A DNA stretch of 64,000 bases, taken from NCBI GenBank assembly GCA_964036315.1, contig OZ038488.1:65798642-65862641 (forward strand), given 5' to 3'. Origin of the DNA: Acanthosepion esculentum. Lineage: Eukaryota; Mollusca; Cephalopoda; Sepiida; Sepiidae. The notes beneath the pieces are model-generated. The model worked only from the letters and a program-made list of their open reading frames with translations, was not told the origin of the DNA and did no database searches. Below, in pieces: positions 11,265 through 22,215 of this stretch (position 1 is the stretch's first letter; every line of letters begins with the position of its first letter). The position numbers were made by a program, and so were the translations under genes.

Positions 11265-11580
11265 CATGGATAAAACCATTGGTTGGTTGATCCAAAGAGT
11301 TGTGAGTTTAATCCCTGGCCACAGCAGAGAGAACAAAAAACTTGGTGAGTTATCAAGGGGAATTAGCTAAAACAGAGATATCCAAAGGCATGGCAAGTGG
11401 AATTAGAAAAATCTACCCACCATGGACTAAATAACAGGCTCCGTTTGAAATTAGACATGAAGAAGGCCAGAGCGCACAATGGCTGAAACGTGAATATGGC
11501 AATAAAGATGAGAACAACAGTCCAAACAATGTAAATAGCATAAATAGTTACCATACCCACATCTCAAAAATATAGACAGA
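11265..11580 (+). mobile_element. tRNA-derived SINE with hammerhead-like tail
   Basis: Head: GGTTGGTTGATCC and GAGTTTAATCCCTGGCC (B box). Tail: GACATGAAGAAGGCC ... AATGGCTGAAACGTG ... AAAGATGAGAACAACAGTCC. Same family as 9.2 kb; here the GCTGAAAC half is better preserved and the CTGATGA half is mutated. Confidence 0.65.
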
Positions 11581-11884
11581 TGTTGAGGGAAAGTTATGCT
11601 GAAAACTGATATCTGATGCCAAAAGTGGGTAATGATCAATTTAACATATGAATGGAACTGAGTAAGTCTTAAATGTCTTCCCAGGAACAATTTTTTTTAT
11701 ATTTTACAGATTTAAATTGTTTCAAGATTTGGGAATTTAAAAAGGAGAAAAAAACTTGTCATAGGCAGTTTTTGTTAACTTTATTCAAAGTGTGGGGGGG
11801 GGACAAAAAGCAGACAAAAAATGACAAAATATTTGTGTTGGAGGGCCCCCCCAAATCCACCTGACAGAGGTCATTTTTGTAAAA

Positions 11885-11911
11885 AAAAAAATAAATAAAT
11901 AAATAAATAAA
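11885..11911. repeat. (AAAT)n microsatellite
   Basis: Tandem AAAT units after an A-run. A G-tract and a C-tract lie just upstream (11794-11850). Confidence 0.85.
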
Positions 11912-12329
11912 AGTGTCAAGTTAAACCTGTCAATTATAACATTCATTTCAACAAAATGATTTTTCTACCAAAAAGAGGGAAAAAAAGAAAAAAAAAAAAG
12001 AAAAAAAGAGCAACTATCCAGAACTGATCATCTAAAAATAAATGACTGAACATGTGTGAGTCTTGATAACTTAACAAATATTTGGAGTTAAGGCAAAGAC
12101 CAGTTCTGAAATCCTGAGACTATCCACTTTCAGATGAGACATAGAACATACCACTTGGGAAATGTTCCTAAAATGTCAAATATCCACTTGCAAACCCTCT
12201 ATGTGCTAATACTACTAATATATAGGGACAAAGATAAAATAAATTCAAATATGGCACCACCAAGTAATTAGGGGAAAATAATAAATGTCTATATAAGTCT
12301 ATAGGGTTAGATTTGATATTCTACAATGA

Positions 12330-12440
12330 TTGGCCAGAGTAGCTCAAACAGTAGACTTCTCGAGGTAAAAGGGATCCCAGTTTAAGTCTCGTTTAGAGCT
12401 ATTCCTTATTTTCAGTCTGTACTCTTTATTTACAGAATGA
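12330..12440 (+). mobile_element. tRNA-like SINE head
   Basis: AGTAGCTCAAACAGTAGAC matches a tRNA A box and CAGTTTAAGTCTCG a B box at tRNA-like spacing. No good acceptor stem is seen and the downstream string is shared with 4.2 kb, so I read it as SINE, not a functional tRNA gene. Confidence 0.5.
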
Positions 12441-12918
12441 CTGTCCAAGTTGCAACAATGAGCAAATTTCTCATTTTCTCTTAAAATCTTAATTTATACA
12501 ATACTTTCTCCCACTCAGTGTATATAATGTATTCTTTAGAATTTTCAAAAGTAAATAGAAATAACACATTGACTAGTATTTTAAAATACAAGAGGGTGCT
12601 AAAATGTACCCAACCTGACCAAGAAAAGATCCCAAAATAAATTCTGTCTAATCATTTGGGCAGATTTTGGACAGTGGGTTGGGCTGAGTTGAAAGTTTCT
12701 GTACTCCCTGGCTCAATAATGTAATAGGTTTTAGGGTTTACACAATGGAAGAAAAATGTGAGCTAATTTATTTAAATTTATTTATGTCTTGTCTAAAAAT
12801 GACTAAAATTAAATATGTTTTTTAGAGTAAGTTTTTGTTCATACTGAAAGTATTCATATATGACATGAACCAACTGAAATCTTTAAGGTTTTGAAATTGA
12901 GGCCAGGATTTTTTTCTT

Positions 12919-13890
12919 CTATGTGCCATGTATCTTCAGGACATTGGCAGTCATAGCTCTCCACAATTTCCTGTCCTTTGTAGCACTTAGTAAATTTTGT
13001 CTTTTTATCATCACCTTTCTTAAACCCTTTTCTGCCTATCCATTTACTCAAGTTATGCACTGATTTCCTGTCTCGTTTGCCTTTAATATCACATTTTCCA
13101 AACCCTCTTTCCTCATTATGTGCCCTAGAAATTTCAACTATTACTTTCTAATGTTAAATATAAGTGTCCTGTTTATTTTCATTTTCTCTAAAACTGTCAC
13201 TGCTCACATGTTCAGTCTATGGTATTCGCAACACCCTTCTAAAGAATCATATTTCTGTTGCTTTAATCTCTTCTTCATCTGTGAGGAGAGTGTCCAGCAT
13301 TCAATACCATATAGGAGGACTGATATTACATAACAGTTTAATACCCTTTTCTTCGTTTCAAATGAAATTTTCCTGTTTCTTAATACTTTGCTTAGCTTTT
13401 GGAAGGTACTTTTGCTATCTCAATGCACCTTTGGATTTCAGTGCCACATTTTCAGTCTTGTTAAAACACTTCCTAAATGTTGTACTTGCTTGATTTTGGT
13501 ATCTCCAATTTGTGATTTGCATGTTGAGCTGTTTCTTTTGCTGGCAACCATGCATTCTGTCTTCTTGCAATTGATGCTTGGTCTTTTCTTCTTGCTTTCC
13601 TTCACTACCTTCTGTAGGAATTTTTGTAGTTTCCTTCTTGTGCCTGCTACTAACACTGTGTCATCTGCATATGTTAAGATTGTCGTCACTGATAACAAAT
13701 CCTAGTAAAACTTCCAATTCTCACAGAATCACCTGTCATGGTTGAATAATTCCGGTCAGAAGACACATCTTTGTCATACACTTCTTTCTATTTTTGTATA
13801 ATTACTGAACTCATTTTCTCTCTAGGTTTTTACCAGTCCTGGTTTTTTGAATGCAGCTGATGACAATTTCACCCACAATCTCTACTGCCT
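12919..13890 (-). pseudogene. LINE reverse transcriptase, C-terminal part, decayed
   Basis: Read on the minus strand, this is the 3' third of a non-LTR retrotransposon ORF2. The catalytic box TYADDTVLVAG is near 13650-13680. INCKKTECMVASKRN and the QVQHLGSVLT block follow, and the ORF ends in ATKDRKLWRAMTANVLKIHGT-type sequence (about 20 residues) at a TAG (12919-12921). Several frameshifts break it, for example between the YADD block and the end. The same terminal peptide is encoded in LINE tails at 7.8, 20.9, 47.6 and 47.9 kb. The clade is not assigned. It lies outside or at the 3' margin of the ASPSCR1 gene region. Confidence 0.85.
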
Positions 13891-13969
13891 TTCACCTCCT
13901 CACCAAAAAAATGGAAAAAAAAAAAAAACACATGCGTTGCTAAGAATTTAAAACCATATATTTTATTAT

Positions 13970-14073
13970 TTATTCTTCATCATCACTGAGTGAAAGAGAA
14001 TCCTGTTGCATTATCTTCTTTTTAGATATTTCATACATTTTTTGCATATTCCAAGTGGCCAGCTTACTAGATC
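13970..14073 (-). CDS. Candidate 3'-terminal exon, acidic C-terminus
   Basis: Minus strand. A polypyrimidine stretch and TGTGTAG precede an open frame that starts near SKLATWNM and ends LSLSDDEE followed by TAA (13970-13972); AATAAA overlaps the stop. Its acceptor could be at 14073, or at a second AG seven bases downstream (exon start 14066). Only the second acceptor joins in frame with the last firm ASPSCR1 exon at 32.4 kb. I do not recognise the peptide, and it does not resemble the usual ASPSCR1 C-terminus. It may belong to that gene, to another gene, or be fortuitous. Confidence 0.4.
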
Positions 14074-14651
14074 CTACACATGAAAATTGCACAAAACACA
14101 ACACTGTTAAAGGGTGATTTTAAAAAAAAAAAATGTTTTCTGGACGAGTAAGTAAAAAAACAAAATATGACTTATAAAGAAGGGATAAGAAGATCTTGTG
14201 CTGTGGAAATACAGAAGACATACCCTATAACAATGATACTAACTAATTATTTCAATGTTATAATATTGAGAGAAAGAGGAAATAAAAGAACATTGAGCTA
14301 TAGAAACTCTTGCTTTTTAATTTCATCAGAATAGTTATATTAGAGCACAGACTATACTTAAAATTCCTAAAATAACTAGAATGCCAATCTCTCTTAGTAA
14401 ATTAAAAGGATTGTCTGTGTACTAAGATTAGTGCAAAATCCAATGGAACAATTAAATTACTACTAATACCACTACAGATAAAGTCAATTTACATAAGGTT
14501 TATAGAGATAAAACCTAATTATCACTGGCTGTAGTAGCCAAGTTGATATACATACTGCTATATGGTATAGAAAGCTCCTGTGAAATGGGAGATGTGTTCA
14601 AGTCTAATGCAAAGTTACTTATTTGTTCTAATTATAAGGTACTAAAGAGAT

Positions 14652-14760
14652 CTCAGCCGGACATGCTTCCCAAAACTTGATGAAATGAGTATATCAGACT
14701 TCATTTTTGAAGGGCTTCTTGATCAGACCAAGAAGTTTTCAGGACCTTCTCATGCAGAAA
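14652..14760. mobile_element. Degenerate MITE related to 4.4 and 48.6 kb
   Basis: GATCAGACCAAGAAGTTTTCAG near 14720 matches the right end of the 4.4 and 48.6 kb elements. The left end (GCTTCCCAAAACTTG) is weakly inverted to it. Confidence 0.3.
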
Positions 14761-15949
14761 AGCACTTTATTAAATCCCTAGTGAGATTTTTCTCCTTTTG
14801 TCCTAGTATCTTTGGGAAATGTATTAATCAGCTTCTGTCGGCACTGTCCCGTTACAGTAACTGACATAAGGGAAAGTATGGATGAGCACAGACAAACTTC
14901 TTCTGTCTTCTTACTGATATTATTGATAGGATCCAATCATATAAATCATCAATATAGATATATATTTTTCACACAGATGACATGCAAGAAAAAATACATA
15001 CTCCACTATATATTATACTTTTAGTTGAAATTAGTCAATTAAGTGCCATACATGATACACACTTGGATGATCACCTTTCTTGATTCATGACTGACTAGGA
15101 AAAGATTTTCACACAGAAGGTTGTCATTTCTTTGTGGTAGGCTGATTGCAAAATTTGTCTCATTGACAAAGGACTATTTCTTTAAAAACTATTAAATTGT
15201 ACTGATGTTATCAGATAAAATTTCTATCTAGACAAATATGATTACTAAATTTTGAATTATGCTTAGCTGGTGAGTAAAATGTTTTAATATATTCACCTTT
15301 TACTTAGTTATGTAAGCTAATAAATGAAAACAAGTTAAGCTTCTAGAATTCTAAAACATTTTCGATTTTCATCCAAATTTTGTTCCATTTTCTTGATATG
15401 ACCCATCCATCAGGTTCATAACTGTTATGGTTCCTACCTATATGGAAATGAACTCTTCCTCCTTTCATAAATACCAACCTGCGAGATTTCCAGGAGGCAG
15501 TCAAGACGCAGTGTAACCTGACAGTTTGGACGGACACTTCTATCTGCTGACTTATAACACTCTTACTTTGTATATATCTGTTATTTCAATACACTTGTTT
15601 AACCTACCTTTTTCTTGCTGTATCTTTCTTTCTGGCCCCTTAACAGACCACGGCAATAACCCAGAAGAGGAAAAATGTTATTGCTACAGAGAAAATAGTG
15701 ACAGGAAAAAGAAATTACTACTTTTCAGCTGACCTATTCTTCAAGCTTCATAGCCCATAAGTGGAAAAATGTTATTGCCACAGAGAAAATAGTGATAGGA
15801 AAAAATAAAATAAGGGGTGGTCATGAATACACCAATCAGATCAGTTAATTTCAGAAAAAGTGGCCTCAAAACAGCCAGAACATCAAGCTAATAAGATGGA
15901 TGATGAAATGGATTTTGGAGAATTTAACACTACCCCCAACCAAATATCA

Positions 15950-16192
15950 CCTATGAAGAGAGTGCAATACTTGGAACTCATAAGTGAATATAACAAACCC
16001 AACTGAAATTGGAATTTGGCTCTCCCATTTCCATTTCCAAGCCATTATCCATTACACCACCTGCACATCCAAACTTACAACACTTAGTATTATCAAGTGG
16101 TCCCCCATCTAAGTACTGGTCAGGCTCAACGTTGCTTATCGTTTCTGATCATACAAGAACCAGTGTTTCAACATGATATGGCCATAAGCTGG
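15950..16192 (-). mobile_element. 5S rRNA / tRNA composite SINE
   Basis: On the minus strand a 5S rRNA-derived head spans 16190-16073 (about 118 nt). It contains GATAAGCAACGTTGAGCC (5S A box region) and CCAGTACTTAGATGGGGGACC (5S C box; canonical TACTTGGATGGGTGACC). A tRNA-like unit follows directly (GGTGGTGTAATGGATAATGG then AAATTCCAATTTCAG). Both are RNA polymerase III internal promoters. The same junction occurs at 38.0 and 60.1 kb. Confidence 0.8.
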
Positions 16193-16810
16193 AAAATATC
16201 TGGAGAGAACATGGTACAAAATACTCTCTATAGGTTGAGGTCCTGATAATTGACTGGAAATAGTTGAGTGAGAAAGTTGAAAGAGGAGTATATATGACGC
16301 AAGTGCATAAACCAAGTTCATATAGGTTTCAAAGAAGATGCTAAAAGAGATTTCCCATATGTATATATAAATATATATATAGTTTGAAATCGCCTAGGTA
16401 CATAGAGGCATTATTAGTTCATTTGTATATTTAGCCCAGATAAGATAGACTGTGCCAGTTTGTATAATGGCTAAACATAAGGTTTCTTCTCTTTTCTTAT
16501 GGATTATACAACTGATAAAAGTTGAATAGATTGTCTGAAATACTTAACAGCATCAAGAAGACAAAGGATGAGTTCAACTGTCCTAACAAAGTTGGGAATG
16601 TTGATAACTCTTGTCAATGTTACAGAGGATACAATCTGATTTTATTGACTATTTCTAATATTTATTTTGAATCTGTTAATAATTATTAATTTTCGAGAAT
16701 ACAAAACTAGATATTCTGTAGATGATACAAAAGTTACCAGATTTGCCAAATAGAAATACAGGACACTTCAAATTTAAATACAACCAATTTTTCATTAGTA
16801 TATATATATA

Positions 16811-16995
16811 TATATTAGTTTAATTAAAAAACAAACATTAAGGGCCCATTGATTATATTTTATTTCCCCAGGAAAGAGACTTTTTTCCTGGTTCCTCAGA
16901 TCACATTTCCAAGCATTTTCTCCCTTTTTCTGGAGAAATAAAATATAATCAATGGACTCTTAAAGTTGTCTGTCTTTTAATTAAATTAATATTAG
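16811..16995. mobile_element. Foldback MITE with about 70-bp inverted repeats
   Basis: The left arm 16811-16877 (ATTAGTTTAATTAAA...CCATTGATTATATTTTATTTCC) is inverted at 16924-16995 with few mismatches. Only about 45 bases separate the arms, so the single strand would form one long hairpin. No coding content. Confidence 0.75.
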
Positions 16996-17082
16996 TTTTT
17001 TCGCTTTTTTTTTTTTTACATTGAACTCCCTGGATTACATCATCCTTAATATTATTCATATGGATTACCAAACATTTAAAAT

Positions 17083-17084
<2 letters not shown>

Positions 17085-17130
<46 letters not shown>
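17085..17130. repeat. (TA)n microsatellite
   Basis: TA run; a second run lies at 17201-17227. Confidence 0.95.
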
Positions 17131-17133
<3 letters not shown>

Positions 17134-17199
17134 ATTGGGAGAAATTCTGTTCACCTTGATATACATCAATTATATAATTTTAAATCTAATAATATTTAG

Positions 17200-17234
<35 letters not shown>

Positions 17235-17282
17235 CACAAACAAACATTTCTCAGAGTTAATCTGTAGAAAAAGACAAATGAA

Positions 17283-17375
17283 TAAAGTTAAAATACAATA
17301 GGAAAACTATTAATAGACATTGGACGAAACATGTCAGCTAATAATACAGTTTTCCTATTGTCTTTTAACTTTACT
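17283..17375 (+). ncRNA. Hammerhead ribozyme relic upstream of second PLE
   Basis: A nearly perfect 26-bp stem pairs 17283-17308 with 17348-17375 (AATAGGAAAACT / AGTTTTCCTATT). Inside it lies GGAC-GAAAC-AT-GTC-AGC (17322-17337): the second half of stem II, the GAAA core, a minimal stem III and a GTC cleavage site of a type I hammerhead. The CTGATGA box expected between TTAATA and ATTGGAC is missing, consistent with loss of about nine bases. As it stands it should not cleave. Its place 250 bases before a PLE reading frame fits the known pLTR hammerheads. Confidence 0.6.
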
Positions 17376-17621
17376 CACACATACATGTGTGTGTGCACGC
17401 ATGTGTTTATACTGCTTATCACACGGTTTTGTGTTATTTGCGTGTTTCTTTATATGTAGTTGGATCTATGACTGTCCTGCTGATGTATACATCATTTATA
17501 ATCTTAAATTAACACCTTTTGTATTATTATTTTTATTTTCTTATTATTTATTTGTATTTAAAATCCCTTCATTTATGTTTGATATTATTATCATTATTGT
17601 AATTTTTATTTATTATTTGTA

Positions 17622-19470
17622 TTGAAAATCTTACATCAATCATTATGTCAACTGGAAAAGGACAAATTGATAATACTCCATCCAAACCTCAAAGATCTTC
17701 TCAAGGCAGAAGGTCTAAAAGATTACATTCCACGTAATAGAAACAAGAACATTCCAACAAAACTCAAAACTGCTGCTAAAGAATTAAAAACAACCCTAAT
17801 ATAGTAATCAGAAAGGCGGATAAATCCAATATTTACATAATTTTGGATAAATTGGATTATCACAAAAATCTTCAGCATCTTATTGATGATCGTACTAAAT
17901 TTACTAAATTGAATAAGAACACTACTGAACCTCTAAAGAAATATGTTAATAAACTCATAACATCCAACAATTCTGTTGCAGGATCCCTAAAAATAAACAA
18001 AATTATTGGAGATTATCAACCTGGCTACTCATACGGTAATGTTAAAATACATAAACCAGGATACCCATTACAATCTATTATTTCTCAGATTCCAACATGC
18101 ATATACCAACTCTCAAAATTTCTCAATGATTTTATTACCCCATATCTCCCTACTAACTATAGCATTAAATCTACCCATGAATTCCCACAAATACTTAAAA
18201 ACACAAAATTAAAAACAAACCACAGCATTTTTGCGTCAGTTGACGTAGAGAATTTATTTGCTAATGTTCCCCTCTCTGAAACTATTGATATTATCATTAA
18301 TTCGGTGTATAAAAATAATTTAATTCCACCTCCATCAATCCAACCCAATATTTTAAGAAAACTATTGATCGCTTGCACCACTAGAGTTCCTCTTTATAGC
18401 CAGAATGGTACTGTTTACACACAAACTGATGGAGTAAGTATGGGAAACCCTCTCAGGCCGTGCTTCTCCAATTATTATATGTCCTATGTTGAAAACAAGG
18501 TTTTTACTAAAGTTATTAAACCTAAAATATATGTTCGTTATGTAGACAATATATTTATTTTAGCTGAAAACAAGAAAGAAATAGAAAATCTGAAAGCTAC
18601 ATTTCAACAAAATTCCATCCTAAATTTTACTTATGAACTTAGTGAAAAAAATAAACTTCCTTTCTTAGATGTTCTTGTCGATTTTAGTAATAATACTTTT
18701 AAAACTTCTGTTTATAAAAAATCAACTAGTAAAGACTCTTGTCCTCTTAATTTCTCTAGTGAATGCCCTCTTAGATATAAAATAGGTGTTATTAAAAATT
18801 TCCTCACGAGAGTTCACGATAACTAATCCTCTCGCATACTTTTCCTTAACGAATTAAACAATGTAAAACAAACGCTGATTAATAATGGATTTCCTTATCA
18901 ATTGTTGGATTTCCACATTAGGCGTTTCTTGTCTAAGGTAGCTAATAGCAACAGCGAGAATAGAAACATAAACAATAATATTAATATTTTTTTATAAAAA
19001 TCAGATGAACAAAAATTATAAACAGGATGAAAACAGAATTAAGTACATTATAAAAAAAATGTATAACACCAGTTGACAATAGCAAAAGAATTAAATTAAT
19101 TATTTATTATAAAAAATTTAAAACCTCTAACCTTATAGTTAAAAATAATAATTCACCTTCTAGAACAAAATTAAATAGGGCAAATATTATTTACGAATTT
19201 AAATGCCCATTAAAGAATTGTATTCCTGATCAATCAAAATTCGTAAATAATTATATAAGCCACACTACAACATGTTTGACACGCAGACTCACTCTACACC
19301 TTTCTGACCATAGCTCAATTAGATTTCATTTAAATATTCATGGAGACCTACCGGACACTATTCATAACATACTTGTTGACAACACTAATATAATAGCACC
19401 ATCTACCTGCAAAAAAAGGCTAAAAATAATGGAAGCCTTATTAATAAAAACAAAAAAAAACAACAGTTAA
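17622..19470 (+). pseudogene. Second Penelope-like element RT / GIY-YIG, decayed
   Basis: A Penelope/Poseidon-type polyprotein is broken by mutations. Frame 1 (17622-17790) ends in AAKELKTT; a shift in an A-run continues as NPNIVIRKADKSNIYIILDK. RT motif A-like SVDVENLFANVPL, DGVSMGNPL and RYVDNIF follow; the catalytic pair is Asp-Asn (second Asp codon changed, 18548-18550). A stop at 18824-18826 interrupts IKNFLTRVHDN, after which sense resumes (LNNVKQTLINNGF) to 18996. Two more shifts near 18990 and 19060 lead to FYKNQMNKNYKQDE and then the GIY-YIG part (ANIIYEFKCPLKNC, NNYISHTTTCLTRR, KIMEALLIKT). The YIG motif is YIS. No intact copy remains. It is distinct from the element at 1-2.6 kb, so two PLE lineages occupied this locus. 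Confidence 0.92.
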
Positions 19471-19745
19471 TAATATTAACTTTGAACATGGACACAACAT
19501 CTTGACTGTGTTTTGAAAAATGAAAACATTTTAAAAACATACATACAACAAACTATTTCTTATTTAAGTTAAAATATTTAATCCTTGAAAATGACTAAAT
19601 GTATAGCCGAAAGCACTTGGATAAAAAGAACATTTGGACAGTTTTTATATAATTTATCATACAAAAAGAAAAAAATTAGATCACATGAGAAATTGTTTAA
19701 ATAACAAATAAAAGCACCTTGTCTGTCGTATTCAATGAAATGTGA
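19471..19745 (+). mobile_element. 3' flank of the second PLE
   Basis: It contains GTATAGCCGAAAGCACTTGG, AGAACATTTGGACAGTTTTTATA and, near its end, GCACCTTGTCTGTCGTATTC. The last two blocks recur in the same order at 58.08-58.19 kb, which marks them as a shared PLE 3' module. Confidence 0.6.
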
Positions 19746-19889
19746 ATATATATATATATATTAGTTAATAGGTAAAGAAAAGTTCAAAAACTTAGCTTTG
19801 AGTTTTGCAAATACACTGCTCATCAGTGTCAGATATCATATTTACATATGCTACATGAAAAACACTAATTATTGATGCAAAACCAAAAA

Positions 19890-19891
<2 letters not shown>

Positions 19892-19945
<54 letters not shown>
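19892..19945. repeat. (GT)n(AT)n microsatellite
   Basis: Short GT block then a long TA run. Confidence 0.95.
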
Positions 19946-19947
<2 letters not shown>

Positions 19948-20699
19948 ATCAAACTTCAAACAAAATATTACAGCATGGAACAAATTAAAAACTATTAATA
20001 ACACTATATTAAATTAAAAACAACTGAAATTTAAAAATAAATAAATACTAGGTATTTAAGGCACCCTAATAAGTTTTCCACACAGGACACAGAAAATTTC
20101 TTAAATACAGGACAAGGGACATCTGGGCACCATATATAGATCTAAATAATTCCCAGAACAATAACATCCAATTCTGTCTTTACTTAAAACAAAGAAACGT
20201 TTTCTAATTATTACATCAGTTTAAACTTAGCAAAGATTCCTTCAGAAGTAGAAAGTTTTTCACCATATTAGGCAGCATTTATAGTTCATCCTAAGGGAAC
20301 TGAGATCTGCTGCATCTCTTAAGATTTTGTTGCGTAAAGTGGCTGGCAGTGTCATGGGATGAGCAGACATGAAAACAGGAAGGAAAATAGAAATCTAACA
20401 AGGAATTTTAATACAAGTAGAAAGTCAACAACCTTGAACAGAAATACCAATGCAGAAATGATGTCTAGTTAAAACAAAAAAACAGAGGAAAACATTCTAA
20501 TCTCTACAGTAGTTATTTTAACTCCAGTTTTATTTTGTTCACTATTATGCACAATTGCATCTGTCTCTGCATCTATTTATGTAATATATGCACAGAAATA
20601 CATGTATAAGAGAAGCATAGGACAGAGTAAAAAAATATATCCATAACAGTCATGTTGGACACATTATGAGGGAGGACTGCTTAGAGAACTTGATCCTCA

Positions 20700-20886
20700 C
20701 AGGGCATATCAAGGGTAATACAGATAGGGAAAAGCAGTGAGCCATTTAGTTGATGAACTTGTATCAATAGATGGCAGAACAGTAGGAACAGGAGGCTTAG
20801 CAGAAGGGGGGTTGCTAAGTGCTACAAGGGATAGGAACCTGGGAAGAGCTATGATCACCCATGTCCTGAAGGGACATGGCACATAG
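20700..20886 (+). pseudogene. LINE ORF2 3' end
   Basis: The frame ATRDRNLGRAMITHVLKGHGT-like (about 20 residues) ends with TAG at 20884-20886. It matches the terminal peptide of the LINE at 12.9 kb. Upstream codons to 20700 are degenerate. Confidence 0.75.
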
Positions 20887-21729
20887 AAGGCGGCCAACTA
20901 TTTGAACAGAGAGACAAATGCAGAAATTATGTCTGGTCAAAAAACACAAAGAGGAAAACATTCTAATCTCTATGGTAGTATTTTAACTCTGGTTTTATTT
21001 TGTTTCTGATTATGTACAATTGTGCTATACATGTATTTTTGACACTTGCATCTATCGCAACATCTTTTATGTAAGTAAATATGCATCTGCTTAAAGGAAA
21101 CACTGAAAATAAGGAACATTTTGTAAATGTTAGTTAATATTTGTTGCAGAAGTGATCTTGTCTTTTTTTTTTTAATCATTTTATCCCAAGCAAGGTGATA
21201 AAGACACTAAGATGCAAGGGGGTTACTGAGTGTGAAAGAGTTTGAGAAAAATAATTGTTACTGATAAAATACTGACAAATTTGTAAATTCAAACAAGGAT
21301 ATGAAGTTGTTTCTTATATTAGATATACGAGAAGTTGTTTTTTTTAAGCTTACTTAATTGGGACATTTGTTGCTTGTTTTTTTAAATTATTAATATGTAT
21401 AAATTCCACAAATACAAACAAAATATAAACAAATAAATTATTCTAGAAGAAATATTTTCTATTGAACATTTTTTTCAAACTTTATCACTAACCTATTTGA
21501 CACATAAGCACATGTTCACAAACGCACACAAAGAGAAAAAAAAATCAACTTCACACCAATAACTAGCAGATAAGTTAATTTCTAATATAAAAAAAAACAA
21601 AAATGAGAAAATCTGCAGTTAATTACTGAAACCTCCTGATGAGTGGACGGAATGATTGCAAAATGATTAATCTATGAAACTTCAGAGGCAAGGTGCTGAA
21701 TATAAGTGAAGTGACAAATTTGCATTAAT

Positions 21730-21731
<2 letters not shown>

Positions 21732-21796
<65 letters not shown>
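21732..21796. repeat. (TA)n(CA)n microsatellite
   Basis: Long TA run followed by CA units. Confidence 0.95.
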
Positions 21797-21797
<1 letters not shown>

Positions 21798-22082
21798 CTC
21801 CTAAGAGAGTATGCTACAAAGGTACATTGGAGAAAATAATAGCTCAATGCCATATTAAATAGCAGAATATTAATATTTATAAACAAATTCCTGGTGAACA
21901 GTGACCACACACAACTAAAAGTTTCATCTGTTTTCATACAATCATCAGGTATTTGTTTTTTTTTCTTTTCCCAAGTAATGGTGATTTCTTTGGCATTTCC
22001 ACCTCAATGAATTTGGTTGATGTGTAAATAGTATGTACACATCAACTCCCCTCATTGTAACATCTTAAATGTACAGAGAGAG

Positions 22083-22151
22083 TATAAAATGCCCAATTTC
22101 ACAGATAATAGTTGCCAACTACCTGACGATTGCATAAAATCTTTAGTTGTG
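22083..22151 (+). mobile_element. Decayed PLE pLTR relic: TATA box plus hammerhead remnant
   Basis: TATAAAA at 22083-22089 is followed about 40 bases on by CCTGACGATTGCA (22122-22134), identical to the first core box and stem II start of the intact ribozyme at 2.54 kb. CAACTA (22115-22120) can pair with TAGTTG (22146-22151) as stem I. The GAAAC half and GTC site are lost. Confidence 0.5.
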
Positions 22152-22215
22152 GTTGATCACTGTTCATTAAGAATTTGTGTGTGTGTGTGTGTGCGCACTT
22201 ACAATATTTTAGAAC

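Noticed and set aside
12331..12400. tRNA gene
   Set aside because: A and B boxes are present but no acceptor stem pairs, and the downstream sequence is shared with another repeat copy, so it is a SINE head.
16073..16190. Genuine 5S rRNA gene
   Set aside because: The C box and other conserved positions are mutated, there is no T-run terminator, and it runs directly into a SINE tRNA-like unit.
16736..20146. Large composite transposon flanked by AATACAGGACA-like strings around the second PLE
   Set aside because: The inverted similarity is limited to a few short words with differing spacing, so it does not support real terminal repeats.
20850..20880. ATGTCCTGAAGGGACAT palindrome as a regulatory hairpin (also at 47.6 kb)
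   Set aside because: It is simply the codons for VLKGH in the conserved end of a LINE ORF2.
21638..21660. Hammerhead ribozyme at CTGATGAGTGGACGGAA
   Set aside because: The first core box is present by chance; there is no stem II hairpin, no GAAA at the right distance and no stem I.
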